Shown here: one piece after another, positions 1 through 6,166 of the stretch
Layout of the letters: each line of letters begins with the position of its first letter
How positions within the stretch are numbered: the stretch's first letter is position 1
Assembly (NCBI GenBank): GCA_027353395.1
Contig: DAIEHU010000158.1
Span: 1-6,434 of the forward strand
DNA length: 6,434 nucleotides
Reading direction: 5' to 3'
Source: Desulfobacteraceae bacterium
GTDB lineage: Bacteria; Desulfobacterota; Desulfobacteria; Desulfobacterales; Desulfosalsimonadaceae
Program-made: the position numbers and the translations under genes
Notes under the pieces: generated by a model
What the model saw: the letters and a program-made list of their open reading frames with translations, nothing else
The model's database searches: none
What the model was told of the DNA's origin: nothing

Positions 1-1
1 T

Positions 2-298
2 CAGGGCGCGAGCGTGGATATCATGCCCTATGCCCGGAACCGGGAACTCCTGTGCAACGGGCTCTCTGACTGCGGATATGAATTTCTGGTTCCGCCGGGC
101 GCGTTTTACCTGTTTCCAAAATCGCCGGCGGCTGATGATGTGGCGTTTGTCCGCGCCCTTCAGGAGGAGCGTATTCTGACCGTGCCGGGTTCCGGCTTCG
201 GGTGCCCCGGCCATTTCCGGATCGCCTACTGCGTGGATGAGGGCACTATCGTCAATTCCTTGCCGGGGTTTGAGAGAACGATAAAAAAATATAAATGA
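2..298 (+). CDS. Class I/II PLP-dependent aminotransferase, C-terminal fragment
   Basis: This is the 3' end of a gene that begins before the window; 98 residues remain of a family usually near 390 residues. The reading frame is open back to base 2, so the GTG at 14 and the ATG at 23 are internal codons rather than starts. The fragment is the small C-terminal domain of fold-type I aminotransferases (AspB/COG0436 type). It shows PPGAFYLFPK, then DVAFVRALQEE, then ILTVPGSGFGCPGHFRIAYC, which carries the conserved Arg (in HFRIAYC) that binds the substrate alpha-carboxylate. The PLP-binding Lys lies upstream and is not visible, so the amino-acid specificity cannot be told. It is expected to be a cytoplasmic enzyme exchanging an amino group between an amino acid and a 2-oxo acid. 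The TGA stop is followed by an AT-rich stretch and then a large hairpin. Family assignment is firm; substrate is unknown. Confidence 0.9.
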   Translation, partial: QGASVDIMPYARNRELLCNGLSDCGYEFLVPPGAFYLFPKSPAADDVAFVRALQEERILTVPGSGFGCPGHFRIAYCVDEGTIVNSLPGFERTIKKYK

Positions 299-320
299 TG
301 AGTGATGAAAATAAAAAACC

Positions 321-385
321 CTCTGCGCCCCTGCGTCTCCGCGGGAGAAAAAACATATCTCGCGCAGAGGCGCTGAGACGCAGAG
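321..385. repeat. Imperfect hairpin made of 8-nt CTCTGCGY-like units
   Basis: Two 28-nt arms (321-348 and 358-385) face each other across a 9-nt AT-rich loop; 22 of 28 positions form Watson-Crick pairs and one more is a G-T wobble. Each arm contains three 8-nt units: ctctgcgc, ccctgcgt, ctccgcgg on the left, and ctctgcgt, ctcagcgc, ctctgcgc on the complement of the right. It lies between the aminotransferase stop and the MEMO ribosome binding site. It is followed by A-rich rather than T-rich sequence, so it does not look like a plus-strand rho-independent terminator. The form suggests a dispersed, REP-like intergenic repeat. I recall similar CTCTGCG-rich strings between genes of other environmental bacteria but cannot verify this here. 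Confidence 0.75.
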
Positions 386-397
386 AAAAATCAGTAC

Positions 398-402
398 GGA
401 GG
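398..402 (+). promoter_or_regulatory. Strong Shine-Dalgarno of the MEMO-family gene
   Basis: GGAGG lies 5 nt before the ATG at 408 and fixes that start. It begins 12 nt after the right arm of the 321-385 hairpin, so folding of the hairpin in mRNA would leave the site exposed. Confidence 0.8.
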
Positions 403-407
403 TTTTC

Positions 408-1274
408 ATGAATATTCGCAAACCTTCATTTGCCGGATCCTGGTATCCGGCAAAAGCCTCGGAATGCGAGGCGGAAATCCGGGCTTTTTTAAGCGGCACC
501 CGGATGGAAGACCTGCCGGAAACGAGCCATCTGGGCGGCATCGTGCCCCATGCGGGATGGTATTTTTCAGGCGCCTTGGCCTGCCGGGTCATTGCCACCC
601 TGCGGGGCCCAAAGCAGGAACCGCCACCGGATATTGTTGTTGTGTTCGGCATGCACCTGCATCCGCAATCAACGGCCTGCATCATGACGGAAGGCGCATG
701 GGAAACCCCGTTCGGCGCGATTGAGATTGAGACGGAGATTTCCGGGATGCTGGCGGAGCAATTCCCCTTCAAGATTGAAACCCCGGCCCATTTCACCCCG
801 GACAACACCATCGAGCTGCAACTCCCGTTCATCAAGCACTTCTTTGAGACAAGCCGCCTGATCCCCATCGGCGCGCCGCCATCCCTCAAAACATTAGAAA
901 TGGCGGCACTGCTTGCGGATACCGCACAAAAAGCGGGCAAAACAATAAAAGTTATCGGCTCCACCGATCTGACCCATTACGGCGACAATTACGGATTCGC
1001 CCCCGCCGGGAGGGGCGAACGCGCGGCGGAATGGGCCAGAGATCAAAATGACCGGAAAGTCATTGACCTGATGCTGGCCATGAATCCCGAAGGGGTGATG
1101 GCTGAAGGGCTTCACCACCAGAACGCCTGCTGCTCAGGCGCGGCGGCGGCGGCCATCGCTGCGGCCAAGCGGCTCGGCGCAAGAACCGCTCATTATGTCG
1201 GATACAGTTCCAGCCGTGACAGGCATCCAGGGGACTCATTTGTGGGGTATGCAGGCATGACGTTCTCTGTTTAA
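408..1274 (+). CDS. amrB: MEMO family protein (AmmeMemoRadiSam system protein B)
   Basis: This 288-residue protein has the normal length and full set of landmarks of the MEMO family, which shares a fold with class III extradiol dioxygenases. It opens with RKPSFAGSWYPA (4-15), the family's N-terminal signature. The presumed metal-site residues are H48 in PHAGWYFSG, H83 in FGMHLHP, H190 in GSTDLTHYG and C241 or C242 in NACCSGAAA; these correspond by my alignment to human MEMO1 H49, H81, H192 and C244. Human MEMO1 has been reported to bind metal (copper, iron). The bacterial role is unresolved. In many prokaryotes the gene sits with an AMMECR1-domain gene and a radical SAM gene; neither is in this window, and its neighbours are an aminotransferase and an acyl-CoA synthetase. 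No signal peptide or membrane segment is seen, so it should be cytoplasmic. An alanine-rich run (245-253) follows the Cys motif. A GGAGG site supports the start. The symbol is by family analogy. Confidence 0.9.
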   Translation: MNIRKPSFAGSWYPAKASECEAEIRAFLSGTRMEDLPETSHLGGIVPHAGWYFSGALACRVIATLRGPKQEPPPDIVVVFGMHLHPQSTACIMTEGAWETPFGAIEIETEISGMLAEQFPFKIETPAHFTPDNTIELQLPFIKHFFETSRLIPIGAPPSLKTLEMAALLADTAQKAGKTIKVIGSTDLTHYGDNYGFAPAGRGERAAEWARDQNDRKVIDLMLAMNPEGVMAEGLHHQNACCSGAAAAAIAAAKRLGARTAHYVGYSSSRDRHPGDSFVGYAGMTFSV

Positions 1275-1305
1275 AGATCCTATCGGCTTTGCTTTCTGAA
1301 AACGA

Positions 1306-1356
1306 TTGACACTCATTCTTTTTTCTCATAAATATACAAAATTAATCATCAATGAT
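1306..1356 (+). promoter_or_regulatory. Candidate sigma-70 promoter of the acyl-CoA synthetase gene
   Basis: A perfect TTGACA lies at 1306-1311. At 17-nt spacing there is only a poor -10 (TAAATA, 1329-1334); CATAAA at 1327-1332 fits TATAAT better but at 15-nt spacing. The whole stretch 1318-1349 is AT-rich compared with the flanking genes. Just downstream is a small inverted repeat, ATCAT-CA-ATGAT (1345-1356), near where transcription would start; it could be an operator half of a fatty-acid regulator, but the arms are only 5 nt and may be chance. The rest of the gene-free stretch 1275-1446 holds nothing else I can name, and no hairpin terminator follows the MEMO stop. Read-through from the MEMO gene is therefore also possible. 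Confidence 0.4.
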
Positions 1357-1434
1357 CGCTGCTGGGGGGCATCGCCTCAAAGCCATGTCCGATTGAACTT
1401 TTTGGAGCATCTTTCCGATTTACACACCATCAAA

Positions 1435-1441
1435 AGGGAGG
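1435..1441 (+). promoter_or_regulatory. Shine-Dalgarno that sets the acyl-CoA synthetase start
   Basis: AGGGAGG lies 5 nt before the ATG at 1447. The open frame runs back to a TTG at 1306, but that TTG has no such site and is part of the TTGACA promoter-like box. The 47 extra residues would also be unlike any acyl-CoA synthetase N-terminus. Confidence 0.85.
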
Positions 1442-1446
1442 CACGC

Positions 1447-3237
1447 ATGATAGATTACCAGAACATCCACCAGTTGTTGAAAAGAACCGTTGACGCGAAA
1501 TCCAACCAGACCGCGTATCGATGGTTTTTGGATGCGGAAGGCACATCAGAATCCGTCACTTGGGCGGAGTATTACGACCAGGTCAAACAAGTATCCAAAA
1601 GTCTGATGGCCCTGGGTTGTCAAAAAGACGACAAAACCATTATCCTTAGCTATTCCTGTTACCGGTGGGTTTTGTGCGACATGGCCAATGCGGTTGCTGG
1701 CGTGGCCACAGTCGGTATCTATCAATCCAATCTGCCCCAGGACTGCAAATACATCATCAATCACTCGGATTCCGTGCTGGTGTTTGCCGAAAACAAGACA
1801 CAGCTTGATAAAATCCTCAAAATCCGGGATGAAATCCCCAATATCCGCAAAGTGATCCTGTTTAGCGGTGAACACAAAGGGGATGACTGGATCATCAGTT
1901 TTGAAGAGTTCCTGAAGCTTGGAAAAAACGTCAGCGACAAGGAACTTCAGGACCGCATCGGCACCGTCACATCCCAGGATATGGCGACCATCGTTTACAC
2001 CTCCGGGACCACGGGCGTTCCAAAAGGCGCGGTCATCACTCACGACAACATCACCTTTACGGCGCAGTCCGCTGAAGGATGCGCTGACGTCCATGATGGA
2101 GATGAAGGATTCCTCTTCCTGCCGCTGGCCCATATTTTCGCCCGGACCCTCGTGCATACTTCCACTCTGGCGGGCACCACCACCAACTTTGCCAGGAGTA
2201 TCGACACCCTTGTCGATGACTTGAAAATGGCCAAACCCCACTGGTTTCCCAGCGTGCCGCGGATTTATGAAAAAGTGTATTCCAAGGTCGTGGGCGGCGC
2301 GGAAGCAGCCGGCGGCGTAAAGCTGAAAATTTTCAACTGGGCCAGAAGCGTCGGTGACCAGATGGCCGACTGCCGGTTAGAAAAGAAGCCGGTTCCTTTG
2401 CTCCTGGATATCCAGTATAAAATCGCCTCAAAACTCGTATTTTCCAAACTTCACGCAGCGTTAGGCGGGCGGCTGCGCTGGTGCATCAGCGGCGCAGCCC
2501 CTCTCGATCCAAGTATCGCCAAATTCTTTATTGGCGCTGGCATCATCGTGCTGGAAGGGCTGGGCATGACGGAAAATACTTCGTTCACCAACGTCAACCG
2601 CTTTGACAATTACCGCGTTGGCTGGGTCGGCCCTCCCGGCCCCGGCATTGAGCAAAGAATCGCCGATGACGGCGAAATCCTGTTCCGTGGCCGGAACGTC
2701 ATGCGGGAATATTACAAAATGCCGGAGGAAACCGCCAAAACCATCACCTCGGACGGCTGGCTCCATACCGGTGACTTAGGCGAAATTGACTCGGAAAACT
2801 TCCTGCGCATCACGGGCCGCAAAAAAGACCTCATCATCACCGCCGGCGGTAAAAACATCGCGCCATCGGCCATTGAAGGCACCATCGCCACTTCCAAATA
2901 CATCAATCAGATCATGGTCATCGGCGACCGGCGCAAATACCTGACCGCGCTGGTCACCCTGGATCCGGACAATACCAAGGCATATGCCCAGGCGAACGGC
3001 ATCACATTTAATGATTTCGATGAACTGCTCACCAACGAAAAAATCGTTAAACTCATTGAAAACGAAGTGGCGGAAAAGAACAAGAATTTCGCAAAATTCG
3101 AATCCATCAAAAAAATCGCGATTGTGCCGGAATTTACCGTTGAAAACAGCCTGATGACCCCCACATTCAAGGTCAAAAAGAATGTGGTCATGGAAAAATA
3201 CAAAGATAAAATCGAACGCATGTATCCCAAAGACTAA
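1447..3237 (+). CDS. Long-chain fatty acid-CoA ligase (AMP-forming)
   Basis: The 596-residue protein belongs to the ANL adenylate-forming superfamily, closest in style to COG1022 (FAA1-like) long-chain acyl-CoA synthetases, which are usually about 600 residues. It would activate a fatty acid with ATP to an acyl-adenylate and transfer it to CoA. Visible motifs in order: YTSGTTGVPKGA (184-195, ATP phosphate loop), LPLAHIFAR (225-233), the adenine-side GLGMTENTS (371-379), DGWLHTGDLGEI (436-447, with the ribose-binding Asp), the hinge ITGRKKDLIITAGGKNIAP (455-473), and the C-terminal catalytic-Lys region LMTPTFKVKK (569-578). All key motifs appear intact. The C-terminal motif is of the TPTxKxK type rather than the PxxxxGK type seen in acetyl- and medium-chain enzymes. 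No membrane segment is obvious; such enzymes act in the cytosol or on the inner face of the membrane. The gene ends at its own terminator. Chain-length preference cannot be read from sequence, so I give no symbol, though fadD would be the usual label. Confidence 0.93.
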   Translation: MIDYQNIHQLLKRTVDAKSNQTAYRWFLDAEGTSESVTWAEYYDQVKQVSKSLMALGCQKDDKTIILSYSCYRWVLCDMANAVAGVATVGIYQSNLPQDCKYIINHSDSVLVFAENKTQLDKILKIRDEIPNIRKVILFSGEHKGDDWIISFEEFLKLGKNVSDKELQDRIGTVTSQDMATIVYTSGTTGVPKGAVITHDNITFTAQSAEGCADVHDGDEGFLFLPLAHIFARTLVHTSTLAGTTTNFARSIDTLVDDLKMAKPHWFPSVPRIYEKVYSKVVGGAEAAGGVKLKIFNWARSVGDQMADCRLEKKPVPLLLDIQYKIASKLVFSKLHAALGGRLRWCISGAAPLDPSIAKFFIGAGIIVLEGLGMTENTSFTNVNRFDNYRVGWVGPPGPGIEQRIADDGEILFRGRNVMREYYKMPEETAKTITSDGWLHTGDLGEIDSENFLRITGRKKDLIITAGGKNIAPSAIEGTIATSKYINQIMVIGDRRKYLTALVTLDPDNTKAYAQANGITFNDFDELLTNEKIVKLIENEVAEKNKNFAKFESIKKIAIVPEFTVENSLMTPTFKVKKNVVMEKYKDKIERMYPKD

Positions 3238-3286
3238 GAGATAAACCGCTTCAAACAACAACTCAGTTTTTATTGACTGGCAATAG

Positions 3287-3334
3287 ATCCCCTTATCTTT
3301 ATCAAAACACCAAGAGATAAGGGGATTTCTTGTT
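3287..3334 (+). terminator. Rho-independent terminator after the acyl-CoA synthetase gene
   Basis: A perfect 12-bp stem (3287-3298 with 3315-3326, atccccttatct and its complement) can be extended by a G-T and a T-A pair, leaving a 12-nt loop. It is followed by the T-rich run tttcttgtt. It begins 49 nt after the stop codon. It separates the acyl-CoA synthetase from the fusion gene downstream, making them distinct transcription units unless read-through occurs. Confidence 0.85.
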
Positions 3335-3374
3335 AATACAATAATATAAAATAAACACGATGGATTAAACCGAC
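3327..3374 (+). promoter_or_regulatory. AT-rich leader and possible promoter of the CoA-transferase/GNAT gene
   Basis: Because a terminator precedes it, the downstream gene needs its own promoter. The 48 bases are strongly AT-rich and contain TACAAT (3337-3342, five of six matches to TATAAT) and TATAAA (3345-3350). I see no matching -35 box at normal spacing, as the terminator stem occupies that place. There is no good Shine-Dalgarno before the ATG at 3375; the nearest purine-rich stretch is GATGGA at 3359-3364. Confidence 0.3.
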
Positions 3375-5231
3375 ATGAACGACAACCAAGCGCAAGATTG
3401 GAAAAAACTACTGGTAACGCCGGAACAGGCCCTGGAAAAAATTCATCCCGGCATGTGCATTTTTATCGGCACCGGCGCGGCTGAACCGCGGACTTTGGTA
3501 AAGCATCTGATGGAATCCAATGCGGACAACCTTCAGGATTTGGAGCTGTTTCAACTCTTGAGTTTCGGCGACGTCATCTCCATCCATGAACTGAAAAATC
3601 TGAAATACCGGCTCAAGACTTTTTTTTCCGGATGGGTGGCCAAGGAAGCTATTTTCGAAGGCCGGGTGGACCTGATTCCCAGCCGGTTTTCCAGACTGTC
3701 CCAGCTTGTCGGCTCCCGCCAGATCCCCTTCGACGCAGCTTTTATCCAGATCACGCCGCCCAACAAGCTAGGATATTGCAGCTTAGGGGTCTCTGTTGAT
3801 GTCGCCAAACTGGTCATGGATCAAGCGCCGTTTGTTGTGGGGGAGATCAATCCGGACATTCCCATGACCCTGGGCAACAGCTTCGTTTCCATCAAGGAAT
3901 TCGACATGCTGGTCCAATCAACGGAAAAACCCATTTACTTCCCTCGCTGGCCCATTGACCCGGTGTTTGACAAGGTGGCGGCCAACGTGGCGTCCGCCAT
4001 CGAGGACGGGAGCTGCATCTCCTTTTCCCTGGGCCCCCTTTATGAACCTCTGGCGAAACACCTCATGCAGAAAAAGGATCTGGGCGTACATTCACCGATA
4101 TTTTCCGACGCCCTGATGGATCTGATCAACAGCGGGGCCGTCACCAACCGATTTAAACAGCATTTCCCCGGTAAAACCCTCACATCCTACGCTTTGGGCA
4201 CCCAGGATCTGTTGAACTGGCTGGATTTGAACCCGCTTGTGGAGTTTCAGGGGCTGGACAAAGTGTTCAACCCCATGCGCATCGGGAAAAATCCCAAGTT
4301 TGTCGCCATCGTGAACATCCGGAAAATCGATCTCACCGGCGGCATTTCCCTGCATGTGGGCAAAGGCAATGTCACCACCGATTCGGCGGAAGTCATCGAT
4401 TTTGTCAATGGCGCGGAAATCTCCTATGGAGGATACTCCATTTTCGCGCTGCCAAGCCGGAACCTGAAAGGCGAAGCCAATATCCGGCTATCGCTGGATG
4501 ATATCCCTAACCAGATGAATATCCGGGAATCCCTTGATCTGGTGGTCACGGAATACGGGGTGGCCAACCTCAACGGACGGACCATGCGCGAACGGGCGCT
4601 GGCGCTTATTGAAATCGCCCATCCGGAAGACCGGGCCAAACTCATCGAGGAAGCCAAACTCCAAAAAATCATTTACAATGACCAGATATTTATCGAGCTT
4701 AACGCCCATCTCTACCCCACGGAAGTCCACTGCACACACACCTTTAAAAACGGCGTTTCCATAAGATTCCGGGCGATCCGGCCCTCGGATGAGGAGGAAA
4801 TGCGGCGCCTGTTCTACCGGTTTTCGGACGAATCGGTCTACTACCGCTATTTCACGCCGCTCAAAACCATGCCCCACTCCAAAATGCAGGAATACGTCAA
4901 CGTGGATTACGGCAAGGTCATGTCCATCGTGGGACTGGTGGGAGATACCGGCAAAGGCCACATCGTCGCCGAGGCCCGGTATGTGAAGGATCCCAAGCGT
5001 CCTTACGGCGACGTGGCGTTTGTTGTTGACGAGGAATATCAGGGGCTCGGCATCGCCACCTTTTTATACAAGCAATTGATCCGGCTGGCGAAAGAACGCG
5101 GACTCCAGGGTTTCACGGCGGACGTGCTGCCGGCCAACAAAGAAATGATGCGGGTGTTTGAGAAGGGCGGGGCCGAAGTCAAGGCCACCCTGGAATACGG
5201 CGTCTACCGCCTGTCGATTCCGTTTAAATAA
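3375..5231 (+). CDS. Acetyl-CoA hydrolase/CoA-transferase-like protein fused to a GNAT acetyltransferase
   Basis: This 618-residue protein joins two domains. Residues 1-445 resemble the acetyl-CoA hydrolase / 4-hydroxybutyrate CoA-transferase family: FIGTGAAEP (30-38), PPNKLGYCSLGVSVD (128-142), INPDIPMTLGNS (158-169), VHSPIFSDALMDLINSGAVTN (238-258) and VVTEYGVANLNGRTMRERA (390-408). Two hallmark sites are altered: where C. aminobutyricum AbfT has the catalytic Glu238 (in HTEMFSD), this protein reads HSPIFSD, and the usual glycine-rich GTGGQVDF stretch is replaced by GNVTTDSAEVIDF (331-343). Residues 460-618 are a GNAT domain resembling that of Pat/YfiQ protein acetyltransferases: IRFRAIRPSDEEEMRRLF (463-480), SVYYRYF (487-493), the acetyl-CoA pyrophosphate loop EYQGLGIA (554-561), and ANKEMMRVFEKGGAEV (587-602). 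The architecture matches what is annotated elsewhere as a bifunctional CoA-transferase family/GNAT protein, so the fusion is natural. No membrane segment is seen. Enzyme activity of the first half is doubtful; acetyl transfer to a protein is likely but the target is unknown. Confidence 0.88.
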   Translation: MNDNQAQDWKKLLVTPEQALEKIHPGMCIFIGTGAAEPRTLVKHLMESNADNLQDLELFQLLSFGDVISIHELKNLKYRLKTFFSGWVAKEAIFEGRVDLIPSRFSRLSQLVGSRQIPFDAAFIQITPPNKLGYCSLGVSVDVAKLVMDQAPFVVGEINPDIPMTLGNSFVSIKEFDMLVQSTEKPIYFPRWPIDPVFDKVAANVASAIEDGSCISFSLGPLYEPLAKHLMQKKDLGVHSPIFSDALMDLINSGAVTNRFKQHFPGKTLTSYALGTQDLLNWLDLNPLVEFQGLDKVFNPMRIGKNPKFVAIVNIRKIDLTGGISLHVGKGNVTTDSAEVIDFVNGAEISYGGYSIFALPSRNLKGEANIRLSLDDIPNQMNIRESLDLVVTEYGVANLNGRTMRERALALIEIAHPEDRAKLIEEAKLQKIIYNDQIFIELNAHLYPTEVHCTHTFKNGVSIRFRAIRPSDEEEMRRLFYRFSDESVYYRYFTPLKTMPHSKMQEYVNVDYGKVMSIVGLVGDTGKGHIVAEARYVKDPKRPYGDVAFVVDEEYQGLGIATFLYKQLIRLAKERGLQGFTADVLPANKEMMRVFEKGGAEVKATLEYGVYRLSIPFK

Positions 5232-5233
5232 AT

Positions 5234-6166
5234 ATGCCAAGACCCTTAACCCATTCAACGGAAAACACCCCAAGGTTCGTCCCGGCGGATCATTCCCAAA
5301 TCCATACCCCGGCCCAGCCACTGGTGAGCGTCATCATCCCCTCCTTTAACCGGGCATGGTGCCTCAAAAAAACCGTTGACTCCGTGCTGGCGCAGGATTA
5401 CCCTAATTTTGAAATCATTGCGGTGGATGACGGGTCAACGGACGGGACGGACGATCTTTTGAAAGCATACGGAAGTGCCGTCACCGTCATTCATCAGGAA
5501 AACCGAGGGGTGAGCGCGGCCCGGAACCGGGGCGTCGCCGCAGCCTCCGGCGCGCTCATCGCATTTCTGGATTCAGACGATTACTGGTATCCCCAGAAAC
5601 TCTCCGCCCAGGTGAATTTCTTCCTTGCCAATCCGGAGGCCTTGATCTGCCAGACAGAAGAAATATGGATTCGCGACGGCAAACGGGCCAATCCCAAAGA
5701 AAAGCACCGGAAACGCTCCGGAATGATTTTCGAACCATCCCTGGCCCTGTGCCTTATCAGCCCGTCCGCGGTCATGATGCGAAAATCGTTTTTCATGAAA
5801 ATGAACGGGTTTGACGAGTCCCTGCCGGCCTGCGAGGATTACGATCTGTGGCTCCGGGTGACGTGCCGGTATCCGGTGCATCTGATCCCGGCGCCCCTCA
5901 TCGTCAAGACCGGGGGCCATGACGACCAGTTGTCAAGCGCCACGGGTCTTGACAAATTCCGGATTCACGCATTGCAAAAAATACTCGGGAGCGGTTTGCT
6001 CACCAAAACGCAATACCAGGCCGCGCAGGACATGCTGAAGACAAAATGCCGGATTTACGCCGACGGCTGCATGAAACACGGGCACAGAACCGTTGCCGCG
6101 TATTATCACCGGCTGGCGGAAGAGATTGAAGATAAACCGCCGTATCCGGAAGAATCAACAGACTAA
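5234..6166 (+). CDS. Family 2 glycosyltransferase (GT-A fold)
   Basis: The 310-residue protein transfers a sugar from a nucleotide-sugar donor, most often in making cell-surface polysaccharide, O-antigen or exopolysaccharide. The GT2 core starts at residue 31: VSVIIPSFNRAWCLKKTVDSVLAQ (31-54), the donor-binding VDDGSTDGT (64-72), NRGVSAARNRGV (90-101), the metal-binding DxD in FLDSDDYW (111-118), NGFDESL (191-197) and EDYDLWLR (201-208), which carries the acceptor-side ED motif. The tail has no transmembrane helix, so it is probably cytoplasmic or membrane-peripheral. Donor and acceptor cannot be told. The ATG is only 2 nt after the preceding TAA and has no Shine-Dalgarno, so its translation is probably coupled to the fusion gene. 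An in-frame GTG at 5324 would trim the 30-residue polar, proline-containing leader exactly to the GT2 core but also lacks a ribosome site; I keep the ATG. Its stop codon overlaps that of the convergent helicase gene. Confidence 0.9.
   Translation: MPRPLTHSTENTPRFVPADHSQIHTPAQPLVSVIIPSFNRAWCLKKTVDSVLAQDYPNFEIIAVDDGSTDGTDDLLKAYGSAVTVIHQENRGVSAARNRGVAAASGALIAFLDSDDYWYPQKLSAQVNFFLANPEALICQTEEIWIRDGKRANPKEKHRKRSGMIFEPSLALCLISPSAVMMRKSFFMKMNGFDESLPACEDYDLWLRVTCRYPVHLIPAPLIVKTGGHDDQLSSATGLDKFRIHALQKILGSGLLTKTQYQAAQDMLKTKCRIYADGCMKHGHRTVAAYYHRLAEEIEDKPPYPEESTD

Noticed and set aside
321..385. Hairpin as a rho-independent terminator for the aminotransferase or as a riboswitch
   Set aside because: No T-run follows on the plus strand, the stem has many mismatches, and no known riboswitch core motif is seen; the 8-nt unit structure fits a dispersed repeat better.
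1141..1165. GCGGCGGCGGCGGCC-like run as a possible repeat or slippage site
   Set aside because: It encodes an alanine stretch within the MEMO protein, in frame and within normal family length; no sign of a frameshift.
1306..1446. 47-codon N-terminal extension of the acyl-CoA synthetase from a TTG at 1306
   Set aside because: The TTG is part of a TTGACA promoter-like box, has no ribosome site, and the extra residues do not look like an acyl-CoA synthetase N-terminus; the ATG at 1447 has AGGGAGG 5 nt before it.
1546..2241. Long antisense open frame (231 codons) on the minus strand
   Set aside because: It lies wholly opposite the conserved acyl-CoA synthetase, has no recognisable motif, and reads as the reflection of the plus-strand codon pattern.
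2776..3261. Antisense open frame (161 codons) opposite the end of the acyl-CoA synthetase
   Set aside because: Composition rich in F, D and V mirrors the AAA/GAA/ATC-rich sense codons; no family signature.
3273..3299. TTGACT followed by TATCTT as a promoter upstream of the fusion gene
   Set aside because: Spacing is only 15 nt, the -10 is weak, and the start point would place the terminator hairpin at the very beginning of the transcript.
4488..4961. Antisense open frame (157 codons) opposite the CoA-transferase/GNAT gene
   Set aside because: No motif or ribosome site; it spans the domain boundary of a well-supported plus-strand gene and is a shadow.
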